Shown here: piece by piece, positions 36,072-45,016 of the stretch | Layout: each line of letters starts with the position of its first letter | Numbering within the stretch: the stretch's first letter is position 1 | Made by a program: the position numbers and the translations under genes | DNA from: Bradyrhizobium sp. Rc3b | GTDB taxonomy: Bacteria > Pseudomonadota > Alphaproteobacteria > Rhizobiales > Xanthobacteraceae | Length of the DNA stretch: 64,000 nucleotides | Assembly (NCBI RefSeq): GCF_900114915.1 | Contig: NZ_FOUS01000001.1 | Coordinates: 310,001 to 374,000, forward strand | Reading direction: 5' to 3' | The notes under the pieces: model-generated | The model's input: only the letters and a program-made list of their open reading frames with translations | The model's database searches: none | Told to the model about the DNA's origin: nothing

Positions 36072-37400
36072 ATGCCTATTGGTGAGTTCGGCGGCGCACC
36101 GCCCCTGGCTGCAGAAGGCAGTCCGGTCCTGACGACGCCGATGTACTGGATGTACGAGATGGCGCACGCCTCTCTCAATCCGGCACGTGCGGTCACTGAC
36201 GCGACCAAGCTGCTGTTTCAGAATCCTCTCAACCCCTGGGCGCGCACCGAGGTCGGCAAGTCGGTTGCCGCGGCCTGCGAATTGTTCGAGCGCACCACGC
36301 GCCGCTACGGCAAGCCGGAATGGGGCCTCAACGACACCGAGGTCAATGGCATCCGCGTCCCCGTCGAGATCCGCTCGGTCTGGGAAAAGCCGTTCTGCCG
36401 GCTGCTCTACTTCGATCGCAAGTTCGCTCGTCCCCTGCGCAGCCCGCAGCCGCGCGTGCTGATCGTGGCGCCGATGTCCGGGCATTATGCGACGCTGCTC
36501 CGCGGGACGGTCGAAGCCTTCCTGCCCGCACATGAGGTCTACATTACCGATTGGGCCGATGCCCGCATGGTGCCGCTCAGCGATGGCCGCTTCGATCTCG
36601 ACGATTACATCGACTACGTCATCGAGATGCTGCACGTCCTCGGCGGCAACACCCACGTCATGGCGGTGTGCCAGCCCTCCGTGCCGGTGGTCGCCGCCGT
36701 TTCGATCATGGAAGCGCGGCGCGATCCCTTCGTGCCGACCTCGATGACGCTGATGGGCGGCCCGATCGACACCCGTCGCAATCCGACGTCGGTGAACAAT
36801 CTCGCCCAGGAGCGCGGTATCGACTGGTTCCGCAACCACGTCATCACCAAGGTGCCGTTCCCGCATCCCGGCATGATGCGCGACGTCTATCCGGGATTCC
36901 TGCAGCTCAACGGCTTCATCAGCATGAATCTCGACCGGCACATGGACGCCCACAAGCAGCTCTTTGCCCATCTGGTGAAGGGCGACGGCGACCTCGTCGA
37001 CAAGCATCGCGAGTTCTATGACGAATATCTCGCGGTGATGGACCTCTCCGCCGAGTATTACCTGCAGACGGTCGACACCGTTTTCGTGAAACATTCGCTG
37101 CCGAAGGGCGAGATGACGCATCGCGGAACACGCGTCGACCCCTCCAAGGTCACGCGCGTGGCGTTGATGACGGTCGAAGGCGAGAACGACGACATCTCGG
37201 GTCTCGGTCAGACCGAAGCGACGCACACATTGTGCAGCTCGATCCCCGATCATCGCCGCGTCCATTACGTCCAGAAGGGCGTCGGACATTACGGCGTGTT
37301 CAACGGTTCGCGCTTCAAGTCGGAAATCGTTCCGCGGATCCATGACTTCATGGTCTCAGCTGCGAATCCGAGCTCATTGCAGGCTCTCGCGGCCGAATAA
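36072..37400 (+). CDS. phaZ: Intracellular poly(3-hydroxyalkanoate) depolymerase
   Basis: A 442-residue intracellular depolymerase of the PhaZ1 type found on PHA granules. It breaks storage polyester down for carbon when nutrients are short. The catalytic residue is a cysteine: Cys200 in MAVCQPSVPVVAA. This replaces the serine of a normal lipase box and matches Cys183 of the Ralstonia enzyme. Other family segments are PMSGHYATLLRGTVEAF and GVGHYGVFNGSRF with the catalytic histidine. There is no signal peptide, as expected. It stands alone with TGC-rich dyads upstream and a terminator-like hairpin after it. Confidence 0.88.
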   Translation: MPIGEFGGAPPLAAEGSPVLTTPMYWMYEMAHASLNPARAVTDATKLLFQNPLNPWARTEVGKSVAAACELFERTTRRYGKPEWGLNDTEVNGIRVPVEIRSVWEKPFCRLLYFDRKFARPLRSPQPRVLIVAPMSGHYATLLRGTVEAFLPAHEVYITDWADARMVPLSDGRFDLDDYIDYVIEMLHVLGGNTHVMAVCQPSVPVVAAVSIMEARRDPFVPTSMTLMGGPIDTRRNPTSVNNLAQERGIDWFRNHVITKVPFPHPGMMRDVYPGFLQLNGFISMNLDRHMDAHKQLFAHLVKGDGDLVDKHREFYDEYLAVMDLSAEYYLQTVDTVFVKHSLPKGEMTHRGTRVDPSKVTRVALMTVEGENDDISGLGQTEATHTLCSSIPDHRRVHYVQKGVGHYGVFNGSRFKSEIVPRIHDFMVSAANPSSLQALAAE

Positions 37401-37431
37401 CCTTCGTTTTCGGCTTTCCCGTCGAAAATTC

Positions 37432-37462
37432 AGGCCCCGCCGGAGGCTCCGGCCGGGCCTGG
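37432..37462 (+). terminator. Hairpin terminator after phaZ
   Basis: A 15-base stem with a single mismatch (CAGGCCC...GGGCCTG, inner GCCGGAG/CTCCGGC) begins 32 bases after the phaZ stop and is followed by a pyrimidine run GTTCTCTTC. The T-run is imperfect. The remaining bases up to 37702 hold only a small CACCCC/GGGGTG hairpin; I see no gene there. Confidence 0.5.
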
Positions 37463-37702
37463 TTCTCTTCAGATTCGCGGTATTTAGGTAGCTTTATAGG
37501 AGTGAGTCTTCCCTCACCCCTTGGGGGTGCCGCATGCGTCCAGCGGGGGGCGAAAAAAGCCGGTTCCAACCCCAGTCTGTAGGGTCTCCCGGACGTCAGA
37601 CCGCTGTATATTGGGCAAATGATTTGTTTTTGCGCCGAGTGCTTTCCCTGGCGGCGGTTATGGCAGAATCCGGGCGCCCTCCTGCCCCCCGGACTGACAG
37701 AC

Positions 37703-38458
37703 ATGGCCACTCGCGCTCTCCTCTATCGGCGGCCCCACGAACCCAAGACCGTCCTGATCACCCATGGATCGCAATTTTTTGCCATCCGATTGCGCCGGCA
37801 CCGCCGTGCGCGCCGCTACACGCTGAGAATTCACCCCAGCGATCGCGAAGCCATCCTCACCATGCCGCCGCGCGGCACGCTGGCCGAGGCGAAAGACTTC
37901 GCGCAGCGCCACGGTGCGTGGATCGCGGCGCGCCTCGGTCGCTTGCCGAAGGCTGCGCCGTTCCAGCCGGGCACGGTGATACCGCTCCGTGGCACCCCGC
38001 ATCGCATCGTTCATCGCGCCGGCACGCGCGGCACCGTGTGGACCGAGATGCGCGACAGCGGTGAGCGCATTCTCTGCGTCGCCGGCGGGCTCGAGCATGT
38101 CGATCGCCGCGTCAGTGACTTCCTCAAGCGCGAGGCGCGCCGCGACCTTCAGCGATCGGCGGAGGCTTACGCCGCCGAGCTCGGTGTCAGGGTCAAGCGC
38201 CTCTCGATCCGCGATCAGTCCAGCCGCTGGGGTTCCTGCACCTCGGCCGGATCGCTGTCGTTCTCCTGGCGCCTGATCCTGGCGCCGCCCTTCGTGCTCG
38301 ACTACCTCGCCGCGCACGAGGTCGCTCATCTCGTCGAGATGAACCACTCGGCGCGGTTCTGGCGCGTGTGCGGAAAAGTCTGCCCGTCGATGGAGCGCGC
38401 CAAGAAGTGGCTCGATACCTACGGCAACGATCTGCACCGGTATGGGGTCGAGGATTAG
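37703..38458 (+). CDS. YgjP-like zinc metallopeptidase (DUF45/M48-related)
   Basis: A 251-residue protein of the YgjP/SprT-related family. A basic N-terminal half contains RRHRRARRYTLRI, and a C-terminal gluzincin domain has QSSRWGSCTSAGSLSFSWRL followed by the metal motif HEVAH (residues 205-209) and NHSARFW. It would be a soluble zinc-dependent protease; the physiological substrate is not known for the family. The ATG at 37703 was chosen because the in-frame lead has no family features. It converges on the PBP1A gene with 352 bases between. Confidence 0.8.
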   Translation: MATRALLYRRPHEPKTVLITHGSQFFAIRLRRHRRARRYTLRIHPSDREAILTMPPRGTLAEAKDFAQRHGAWIAARLGRLPKAAPFQPGTVIPLRGTPHRIVHRAGTRGTVWTEMRDSGERILCVAGGLEHVDRRVSDFLKREARRDLQRSAEAYAAELGVRVKRLSIRDQSSRWGSCTSAGSLSFSWRLILAPPFVLDYLAAHEVAHLVEMNHSARFWRVCGKVCPSMERAKKWLDTYGNDLHRYGVED

Positions 38459-38487
38459 GGACGCGCTGCAAACGTCTTGAAAGGTGT

Positions 38488-38590
38488 CATCGCCCGGCTT
38501 TGACCGGGCGATCCATTAGGCCGAGACGGCGCTGATTGAATCGAGAAGCCGCGGCGTGCTGGATTCCCCGCTTTCGCGGGGAATGACAGC
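38488..38590. repeat. Intergenic repeats in the YgjP/PBP1A convergent gap
   Basis: There are two hairpins: TCATCGCCCGG-CTTTGA-CCGGGCGA (38488-38511) and ATTCCCCGCTTTCGCGGGGAAT (about 38563-38584) followed by GACAGC, as in family B right ends. A further perfect stem ATCCTGCC/GGCAGGAT lies at 38644-38665. No gene was seen between 38459 and 38810. Confidence 0.6.
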
Positions 38591-38810
38591 GGAGAGTGGA
38601 GCGGCTGGTGTTTTTGCTTTTGGGGAGTAGCTCACCTCGGTTGATCCTGCCGTGATTGGCAGGATTTGTCGAAGTGGTGGAGCTGACTCGAGGCGCAGTT
38701 CAGGCGTCTGTGCGGCCCGCGCAAGCCGTTGATATCGTTAGCGCGGGCTACTGTGCATGGGGTTGTTTTCGCAGTTTTTGTCTTGAGGCCACGCGGACCT
38801 CAGGCCGCGC

Positions 38811-41024
38811 CTAACGGTTTCCGCCAAACAGCCGGTCCATCAGCCAGCCATCGAGCCCTGCCGCAGCCTCCGGCCGCGCATTGGCGCGCGTCGGCGGTGG
38901 GCGATAGCCGCCATTGCTTGCGGGTGCCGGCCCGGGCGCTGCCACTGTCGGCGGCGACACCTGCGAAGCCGCCTGCGCGAGGTTCGACAGGCCCCAGCCA
39001 CCTTGTGTGCTCGGCAATGCCGCCACCGGCACACCCTCGTGCGCGGTGCGCATGAAGCGCGACCAGACTTCCACCGGCAGGCCGCCGCCGGTCGCCTTCT
39101 TGGTCGGCGAATTGTCGTCATTGCCGAGCCAGACGCCGGTGACGAGGCTTGCGGTGTAGCCGATGAACCAGGCGTCGCGGTAATCCTGGCTGGTGCCGGT
39201 CTTGCCGGCCGCGGGCCAGCCCGGGATCTCGGCCTTCTTGGCGGTGCCTGATATCAGCGTCTCGCGCATCATCGCGTTCATCATGCCGACATAGCGGGGG
39301 TCGATGACCTGATTGCGCTCCTCAGGCTGGCGCATGTAGAGCAGCTTGCCGCCCAGCGTCTTGATCCGCGTGACGACGTGCGGCGTCACCGCGAGACCGC
39401 CATTGGCGAAAGGCGCATAGGCGCCGACCAGCTCGACCACCGAGACTTCCGACGTGCCGAGCGCGATCGAGGCGTTGGGCTCGAGCTTGGAGGAGATGCC
39501 GAGCCGGTGAGCGGTGCGCACCACATTCTTCGGTCCGACCTCGAGGCCGAGGCGAATGGCGACGGTGTTGAGCGACATCGCCAGCGCCTGCGTCAGCGTC
39601 ACCGCGCCGAAATATTCATGAGTGTAGTTCTCGGGTCGCCAGCCCTTGACCTCGATTGGCGCGTCCTGGCGCATCGTATCAGGCGTCAGGCCCTGCTCGA
39701 GCGCGGTCAGATAGACGAACGGCTTGAACGAGGAGCCCGGCTGGCGCTTTGCCGTCACAGCGCGGTTGTACTGGCTCTCGGAATAGTTCCGCCCGCCCAC
39801 CATGGCGCGCACCGCACCATCCGGCGTCATCGCCACCAGCGCTCCCTGGCTGACATTGAACTTCACGCTCTTGGCCGCGAGCTCGTCGATGATGGCGGCT
39901 TCCGCCACGCTCTGCAGTTTCGGATCGATCGTGGTCTCGACCTTGATGCTCTCGTCGATCTGGCCGACCAGATCGTCCAGCACCTCGCCGATCCAGTCGG
40001 CGACGTAATTGACCGTCCCGGCGCCGACCGGTTTCACATTGTAGGAGGGATGGCCGATCGAGGCCTGCGCTTGTGCATCGGTGATGAACTTCGCGTCCGC
40101 CATCGCCGCGAGCACGATTTGCGCGCGGGCTTCGGCGCCTTCGGGGTTGCGGTTCGGCGCGAGGCGCGAGGGCGATTTGACAAGACCGGCTAGCATCGCG
40201 GCCTCGGCAACCGTGACGTTCTTCGCCGACTTGCCGAAATATTTCTGCGCGGCGGCTTCGACGCCATAGGCGCCGGAGCCAAAATAGACGCGGTTGAGAT
40301 AGAGCTCCAGGATCTCGTTCTTGGAATGCTTGCGTTCGAGCCAGATCGCGAGCTCCACCTCCTGCAGCTTGCGCTGCATGGTGCGCTCCTGGGTCAGGAA
40401 CAGGTTCTTGGCGAGCTGCTGCGTCAGCGTCGAGCCGCCTTGCGAGACGCCGCGATGCATGACGTTGGTGACGAGGGCGCGCAGGATGCCGATCGGGTCG
40501 ATGCCGAAATGCGAATAGAAGCGGCGGTCCTCGATGGCGATGAATGCCTTGGGCAGGTAAGGCGGCAGGTCCTTCAGCGAGACATTGGCGCCGGCCATCT
40601 CGCCGCGTTGCGCCAGCATGCTGCCGTCGATGCCGACGATCTGGATCGTCGGCGGCCGCTTGGGGATCTCCAGCGACTGGATCGGCGGCAGATGGGCGCC
40701 GACATAGATGACGACGCCGATCACGGCGATCGCGCCCCACAGACCGAGCACCGCGCCCCAATAGACCAGGCGGCCGATGCTGGCGCCGATGCGCGATTTG
40801 GTGCGCCGCTTGGCACCGCTGCGGCTGGCCGGCGCCTTCCGTTCGCGCGGCGGCTCGTCGCCGGAATCCTCGTTTTTGCGCTTGGCGGATGATTTCGTTG
40901 ATTTCTTCGGCTTGTCGTCGCCGCCGGGAATGCGGTCCGCAGGGGTCAGGCGCAGATCGGCGAGCGCCGCGGGCAAGCCGAACAGCGGCTCCTTCCGCCC
41001 ACCCTTTTTCTTTCCCCACGCCAT
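38811..41024 (-). CDS. Penicillin-binding protein 1A (bifunctional transglycosylase/transpeptidase)
   Basis: A 737-residue class A PBP that polymerises and cross-links peptidoglycan. A basic cytoplasmic tail (1-85, rich in KKKGGRK and KSSAKRK) precedes one membrane helix (about 90-112). The GT51 glycosyltransferase domain has IEDRRFYSHFGID, GGSTLTQQLAKNLFLT and KNEILELYLNRVYFG. The transpeptidase domain has catalytic serine in PGSSFKPF, SLN in MSLNTVA and KTG in AGKTGTSQDYRD. The C-terminal 90 residues are glycine/proline-rich. Start ATG 41024 (MAWGKKKGG). It stands alone. Confidence 0.9.
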   Translation of the reverse strand: MAWGKKKGGRKEPLFGLPAALADLRLTPADRIPGGDDKPKKSTKSSAKRKNEDSGDEPPRERKAPASRSGAKRRTKSRIGASIGRLVYWGAVLGLWGAIAVIGVVIYVGAHLPPIQSLEIPKRPPTIQIVGIDGSMLAQRGEMAGANVSLKDLPPYLPKAFIAIEDRRFYSHFGIDPIGILRALVTNVMHRGVSQGGSTLTQQLAKNLFLTQERTMQRKLQEVELAIWLERKHSKNEILELYLNRVYFGSGAYGVEAAAQKYFGKSAKNVTVAEAAMLAGLVKSPSRLAPNRNPEGAEARAQIVLAAMADAKFITDAQAQASIGHPSYNVKPVGAGTVNYVADWIGEVLDDLVGQIDESIKVETTIDPKLQSVAEAAIIDELAAKSVKFNVSQGALVAMTPDGAVRAMVGGRNYSESQYNRAVTAKRQPGSSFKPFVYLTALEQGLTPDTMRQDAPIEVKGWRPENYTHEYFGAVTLTQALAMSLNTVAIRLGLEVGPKNVVRTAHRLGISSKLEPNASIALGTSEVSVVELVGAYAPFANGGLAVTPHVVTRIKTLGGKLLYMRQPEERNQVIDPRYVGMMNAMMRETLISGTAKKAEIPGWPAAGKTGTSQDYRDAWFIGYTASLVTGVWLGNDDNSPTKKATGGGLPVEVWSRFMRTAHEGVPVAALPSTQGGWGLSNLAQAASQVSPPTVAAPGPAPASNGGYRPPPTRANARPEAAAGLDGWLMDRLFGGNR

Positions 41025-41191
41025 ACGCAAAAACGCCCGGTCAGCCCGCCCCGCCGCACGCTAGCGGTCGCTGTTTAAGGCCCGGTTACCCCGGCGTTAA
41101 CGCGTGATTAGGAGGTGAGGCATTCGCACCCCGCAGTTCCGCTGTTTTGGCGCCGGAGCTAGGATCAGCGGCACAAAAAGAGGGAGTGCTC

Positions 41192-41617
41192 ATGGGCCAT
41201 ATCGATCCGACCAAGGAGATTTTCGCGCAATTCCGGGAGAACGACCGTCCCGGGCCGATCCACATGCTCAACCTGGTGCGTCTGCGCAAGGAGGCGGCCT
41301 ATCCGGATGGCCGCAAGGCAAGCGGCGCCGAAGCCTACGCGGCCTATGGCCGCGAGAGCGGCCCGGTGTTCGAACGCCTCGGCGGCCGCATCATCTGGCA
41401 GGGCAGATTCGAGCTGATGCTGATCGGCCCGCAGGACGAGCGCTGGGACCATTGCTTCATCGCCGAATATCCTGATGTCGGAGCCTTCGTCGAGATGATC
41501 CGCGATCCCGTCTACCGCGAGGCGGTCAAGCATCGCCAGGCCGCAGTGGAGGACTCGCGGCTGATTCGGCACGCCGTGCTGCCGATCGGGAAGAATTTTG
41601 GAGAGATACCGGAGTAG
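41192..41617 (+). CDS. DUF1330 family protein
   Basis: A 141-residue protein with the dimeric alpha/beta-barrel DUF1330 pattern: PIHMLNLVRLRKEAAYPDG, GAEAYAAYGRESGPVFERLGG and DVGAFVEMIRDPVYREAVKHRQAAVEDSRL (cited as separate blocks; the last spans about 100-129). Such proteins are small, cytoplasmic and of unknown activity. The ATG at 41192 follows GAGGGAG. It is convergent with the first orphan receptor gene, a family A repeat lying between. Function is not inferred. Confidence 0.75.
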   Translation: MGHIDPTKEIFAQFRENDRPGPIHMLNLVRLRKEAAYPDGRKASGAEAYAAYGRESGPVFERLGGRIIWQGRFELMLIGPQDERWDHCFIAEYPDVGAFVEMIRDPVYREAVKHRQAAVEDSRLIRHAVLPIGKNFGEIPE

Positions 41618-41619
41618 CT

Positions 41620-41738
41620 CGTAGGGTGGGTAAAGCCCCGGGGTGCGCGAATGCGCATCCCGGGGCGTGCCCACGACTTTCGTCGCGATTGTGGAGAGAT
41701 GGTGGGCACGGCGCTTGCGCGCCTTTGCCCACCCTACG
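41620..41738. repeat. Intergenic dyad repeat (family A), convergent gap
   Basis: CGTAGGGTGGGTAAAGCC at the left is inverted to GCCTTTGCCCACCCTACG at the right; inner GTGCCCACGA and GGTGGGCACG also pair. It starts 3 bases after the DUF1330 stop and ends 15 bases before the receptor stop. Confidence 0.85.
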
Positions 41739-41752
41739 AAGTGCGTGCGAAG

Positions 41753-42979
41753 CTAACCCGCCGGACCCGCATCCTCCAGGATCGGGCCGAACAGCTCCCA
41801 GCGCTCGCCGTTGAACTTCATCATCTGAAGCTGCTTGTTGACGCGGTAGTCGGTCGCCGAGGTGTTGGCCTTGATGCCGGGCAGCGCGGTGTCGCCGATG
41901 AAGTCCTTCAGCGAGGCGGCCTGCTTCATGACATTCTCGCGCGTCAGGTTGTCGCCGCACTGCTTCAGCACGTGCACCAGCAGCTGGGCGGTGCCGTAGC
42001 CATAGGTGTTGAAGCTCGAATCCTTGTCGCCGTCAGGATAGTACTTCGCCATGAAGTCGAAATATTTCTTCATGCCGGCATCGTCCTTCCAGGCCGGATC
42101 GAGCGGATCCTTGCCGTAGTTGACGCTGATCACGCCCTTGGATGCCTCCAGGCCCGCCGGCTTCATCACCGCACCGACCGAAGTGGCGTTGATGTCGACG
42201 ATCTGCACCGGATGCCAGCCCATCTCCGCGATCTTCTTGATCGCCTGCGCGGCCTGCTTCGGCGTGGTCGCGCTGAAGAACAGGTCGGCGCCGGCATCCT
42301 TGATCTTGAGAATCTGCGAGTCGACGGTCGGATCGGAGACCTCGTAGGACGCTTCCGTCACGATCATCTTGCCAGCCTTGTCGCCGAGGCCGGCCTTGAT
42401 GCCGTTCAGATAGTCCTTGCCGAGATCGTCGTTCTGATAAAGCACGCCGATCTTGGCGTTCGGATGCTCCTTCAGGACGTACTGGCCGTAGATGCGGCCC
42501 TCGACGAAATAGTTCGGGTTGTAGCCCATGGTCCAAGGGAAGTTCTTGGGATCGGTGAACTTCGAGGCGCCGGTGGCGGCGAACAGCTGCGGCACCTTCT
42601 TGGAGTTGAGATATTTCTGCACGGCTGCGTTCGACGGCGTGCCGACGATCTGGAAGGTCAGCAGCACCTCGTCGCTCTCGACGAGCTTGCGCACCTGCTC
42701 CACCGCCTTCGGCGGCGAATAGGCGTCGTCATACTGGATCAGGTTGATCTTGCGACCGTTGACGCCGCCCTGGTCGTTGATCATCTTGAAATAGGCGGCC
42801 TGCGTCTTGCCGATCGTGGCATAGGCTGATGCCGGCCCCGAGAACGGCACAGTCTGTCCGACCTTGATCTCGGTGTCGCTGGCGCCCGGATCATATTTCT
42901 TCTGGGCATTGGCCGCTGAAATTGACAGCGCCAGAGCAAGCGCCGTGGCCGCGGCCAGATGCAGCATTCCATTCCTCAT
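41753..42979 (-). CDS. Orphan LivK-type periplasmic receptor 1
   Basis: A 408-residue ABC receptor of the Peripla_BP_6 family. The signal peptide MRNGMLHLAAATALALAL ends at ANA/QKK. Family blocks are EIKVGQTVPFSGPASAYA, INLIQYDDAYSPPKAVEQ and YQNDDLGKDYLNG. It ends FNGERWELFGPILED. The ATG at 42979 follows GAGGGAA. Its neighbour at 43167-44408 is a close paralogue with nearly the same blocks. No permease or ATPase lies beside either, so they must share a transporter from elsewhere or act in sensing. Such long (about 400) receptors in soil bacteria often bind aromatic or short carboxylic acids; the ligand here is unknown. Confidence 0.83.
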   Translation of the reverse strand: MRNGMLHLAAATALALALSISAANAQKKYDPGASDTEIKVGQTVPFSGPASAYATIGKTQAAYFKMINDQGGVNGRKINLIQYDDAYSPPKAVEQVRKLVESDEVLLTFQIVGTPSNAAVQKYLNSKKVPQLFAATGASKFTDPKNFPWTMGYNPNYFVEGRIYGQYVLKEHPNAKIGVLYQNDDLGKDYLNGIKAGLGDKAGKMIVTEASYEVSDPTVDSQILKIKDAGADLFFSATTPKQAAQAIKKIAEMGWHPVQIVDINATSVGAVMKPAGLEASKGVISVNYGKDPLDPAWKDDAGMKKYFDFMAKYYPDGDKDSSFNTYGYGTAQLLVHVLKQCGDNLTRENVMKQAASLKDFIGDTALPGIKANTSATDYRVNKQLQMMKFNGERWELFGPILEDAGPAG

Positions 42980-43093
42980 TCGCAATTCCCTCAGTTGTTA
43001 TTGCCGATGATCTCTCGGCGCGCGCTTGCGCATCCGATGCCATCGCTGAGGGCGAGTGTGGAGGAACGATTGTTGCGACGCAAGGTGGGCGTT

Positions 43094-43157
43094 CGTAGGG
43101 TGGGTTAGCCTTGCGGGCTGCGCGAAGTGCAGTCCGCTGGGCGCAACCCGCCCTACG
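43094..43157. repeat. Short relative of family A between the two receptor genes
   Basis: CGTAGGGTGGGTTAGCC at the left and GGCGCAACCCGCCCTACG at the right are imperfectly inverted. It lies between co-oriented genes, 9 bases after the stop of receptor 2, and could be its terminator. Confidence 0.65.
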
Positions 43158-43166
43158 AGATCGGGA

Positions 43167-44408
43167 CTAGCCCGACGGTCCCGTGTCCTCGATGATCGGT
43201 CCGAACAGCTCCCAGCGTTCGCCGTTGAACTTCATCATCTGCATCTGCTTGTTGACGCGGAAGTCGTTCGGCCCGGTATTGATCTTGATGCCGGGCAGCG
43301 CGAAGCTCGGCGTGAAGTCCTTGATGTTGGCGACCTGCTTCATGATGTTCTCACGGGTCAGATCGTCGCCGCATTGCTTCAGGACCTGCACCAGCAGCTC
43401 CGCCACGGAATAGGCGTAGGTGTTGACGGTGTTGAGCTTGTCGCCTTCCGGGAAATACTTGTCCATGAAAGCGAAGAAGGCCTTCACGCCGGGATCGTCC
43501 TTCCACTGGGGATCGCTGGGCTCCTTGCCATATTGGGTCGAGATGATGCCCTTGGAGATGTCGAGGCCGGCCGGCTTCAGCGTTGCCGAGATCGGGCTCG
43601 CATTGATGTCGAGGATGTGCACCGGCGTCCAGCCGAGGTCGGCGAGCTTCTTGATCGCCTGTGCCGCGAATTTCGGCGTCGAGGCATCGAAGAACACGTC
43701 GACGCCCATCGACTTCAGCTTGACCACCTGGGAATCGACCGTCGGGTCGGTGACCTCGTAGGAGACCTCGCCGACGATCATGCTTGCGGCCTTGTCGCCG
43801 AGGCCGCTCTTGAGGCCCGCGAGATAGTCGCGGCCCATGTCGTCGTTCTGGTAGAGCACGCCGATCTTGGCGTTCGGATGCTCCTTGAGAATGTATTTGG
43901 CGTAGATGCGTCCCTCGGACACGTAGTTGGGATTGTAGGCGATGGTCCAGGGATAGTTCTGCGGATCGTTGAAGCGGGCCGCGCCGGTCGAGGCCAGCAA
44001 CTGCGGCACCTTCTTGCCGTTGAGATATTTTTGCACGGCGGCGTTGGCCGCGGTGCCGATCAGCTGGAAGGTGAACAGCACCTCGTCGCCCTCGACGAGC
44101 TTGCGCACCTGCTCTACCGTCTTCGGCGGCGAATAGGCGTCATCATACTGGATCAGATTGATCTTGCGGCCGTTGATGCCGCCCTGATCGTTGATCATCT
44201 TGAAGTAGGCGGCCTGGGTCTTGCCGATATTGGCGTAGACGGAGTAGGCGCCGGAGAACGGCACGGTCTGGCCGATCTTGATCTCGGTGTCGGTCGCCCC
44301 GGTGTCGTATTTCTTCTGGGCGAAGGCTTGGCTTACGAAGGCTTGGTTCGCGGAGAACGCGAAGGCGAGCGCTGTCGTGGCAGCTAAGAAGGCTCTGCGA
44401 TTGGTCAT
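43167..44408 (-). CDS. Orphan LivK-type periplasmic receptor 2
   Basis: A 413-residue paralogue of receptor 1. The signal peptide MTNRRAFLAATTALAFAF ends near AFA/QKK; the mature protein starts KKYDTGATDTEIKIGQTVPF, in register with receptor 1. Blocks shared nearly identically are AAYFKMINDQGG, INLIQYDDAYSPPK and MMKFNGERWELFGPI. The two differ in the ligand-lobe regions. This points to tandem duplication followed by divergence. Start 44408 follows GGAGGAAC. A family A-like hairpin sits 9 bases after its stop. No transporter genes adjoin. Ligand unknown. Confidence 0.83.
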   Translation of the reverse strand: MTNRRAFLAATTALAFAFSANQAFVSQAFAQKKYDTGATDTEIKIGQTVPFSGAYSVYANIGKTQAAYFKMINDQGGINGRKINLIQYDDAYSPPKTVEQVRKLVEGDEVLFTFQLIGTAANAAVQKYLNGKKVPQLLASTGAARFNDPQNYPWTIAYNPNYVSEGRIYAKYILKEHPNAKIGVLYQNDDMGRDYLAGLKSGLGDKAASMIVGEVSYEVTDPTVDSQVVKLKSMGVDVFFDASTPKFAAQAIKKLADLGWTPVHILDINASPISATLKPAGLDISKGIISTQYGKEPSDPQWKDDPGVKAFFAFMDKYFPEGDKLNTVNTYAYSVAELLVQVLKQCGDDLTRENIMKQVANIKDFTPSFALPGIKINTGPNDFRVNKQMQMMKFNGERWELFGPIIEDTGPSG

Positions 44409-44563
44409 GTTGGTTGTTCCTCCTGACGGAATTTTCGGCCGATGGTCTTTTCCCGTCGATTGCAACGGTCGCCATCGCTGCCGAAGATTGTGGAGGAAGG
44501 TTCGCCGCCGCGCAAGGATCGCGGCGCTGCGCCGTAGCGTCTCAGGCCGAGGGGGCAGGCGTC

Positions 44564-44926
44564 TCAGGCCAGGAACAACGCGACCAGCGCGACCGCCGCC
44601 GGCAGCGCCTGCACCATCAGGATGCGGCTGCTGACGGTCGCGGCGCCATAGGCGCCGGCCACGATCACGCAAAGCAGGAAGAACGCCTTGATCTGGAATG
44701 CGAAGGCCGGGTTGCCGTGGACCAGACCCCAGATCAGGCCGGCGGCGAGGAAGCCGTTATAGAGGCCCTGATTGGCGGCCAGCACCTTCGTGATCTCGGC
44801 CTTCTCCGGCGTATTGCGAAACACCTTCAGGCCCTGCGGCTTGTCCCAGAGGAACATCTCCAGGATCAGGAAAAAGACGTGCAGCGCGGCGACCAGCGCC
44901 ACCAGGATATTGGCGATCAGGATCAA
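44564..44926 (-). CDS. DUF1304 family membrane protein
   Basis: A 120-residue protein with four hydrophobic helices. The family blocks are ILVALVAALHVFFLILEMFLW and NQGLYNGFLAAGLIWG (both within residues 5-85). The start was placed at TTG 44926, because GGGGGAG lies six bases upstream and the family normally begins two or three residues before ILVAL; an in-frame ATG 17 codons earlier would add an unusual tail and lie only 40 bases from the divergent ogt start. Function unknown for the family. Confidence 0.7.
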   Translation of the reverse strand: MILIANILVALVAALHVFFLILEMFLWDKPQGLKVFRNTPEKAEITKVLAANQGLYNGFLAAGLIWGLVHGNPAFAFQIKAFFLLCVIVAGAYGAATVSSRILMVQALPAAVALVALFLA

Positions 44927-45016
44927 GTTGAGCTCCCCCAGCGTCAGCTTTCGGGTGGACGATAGCACGGCCGGCATGGCAAGTGCGATGGCATGTTTCG
45001 ATGCTATGGTGCCACC

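Noticed and set aside
36193..37343. Lipase-box mutation in PhaZ (Cys for Ser)
   Set aside because: Cysteine is the known nucleophile in intracellular PhaZ enzymes, so this is expected.
44927..44977. Upstream ATG at 44977 as the start of the DUF1304 protein
   Set aside because: It adds 17 residues with no family match, while a TTG at 44926 has GGGGGAG at good spacing and fits the usual family length.
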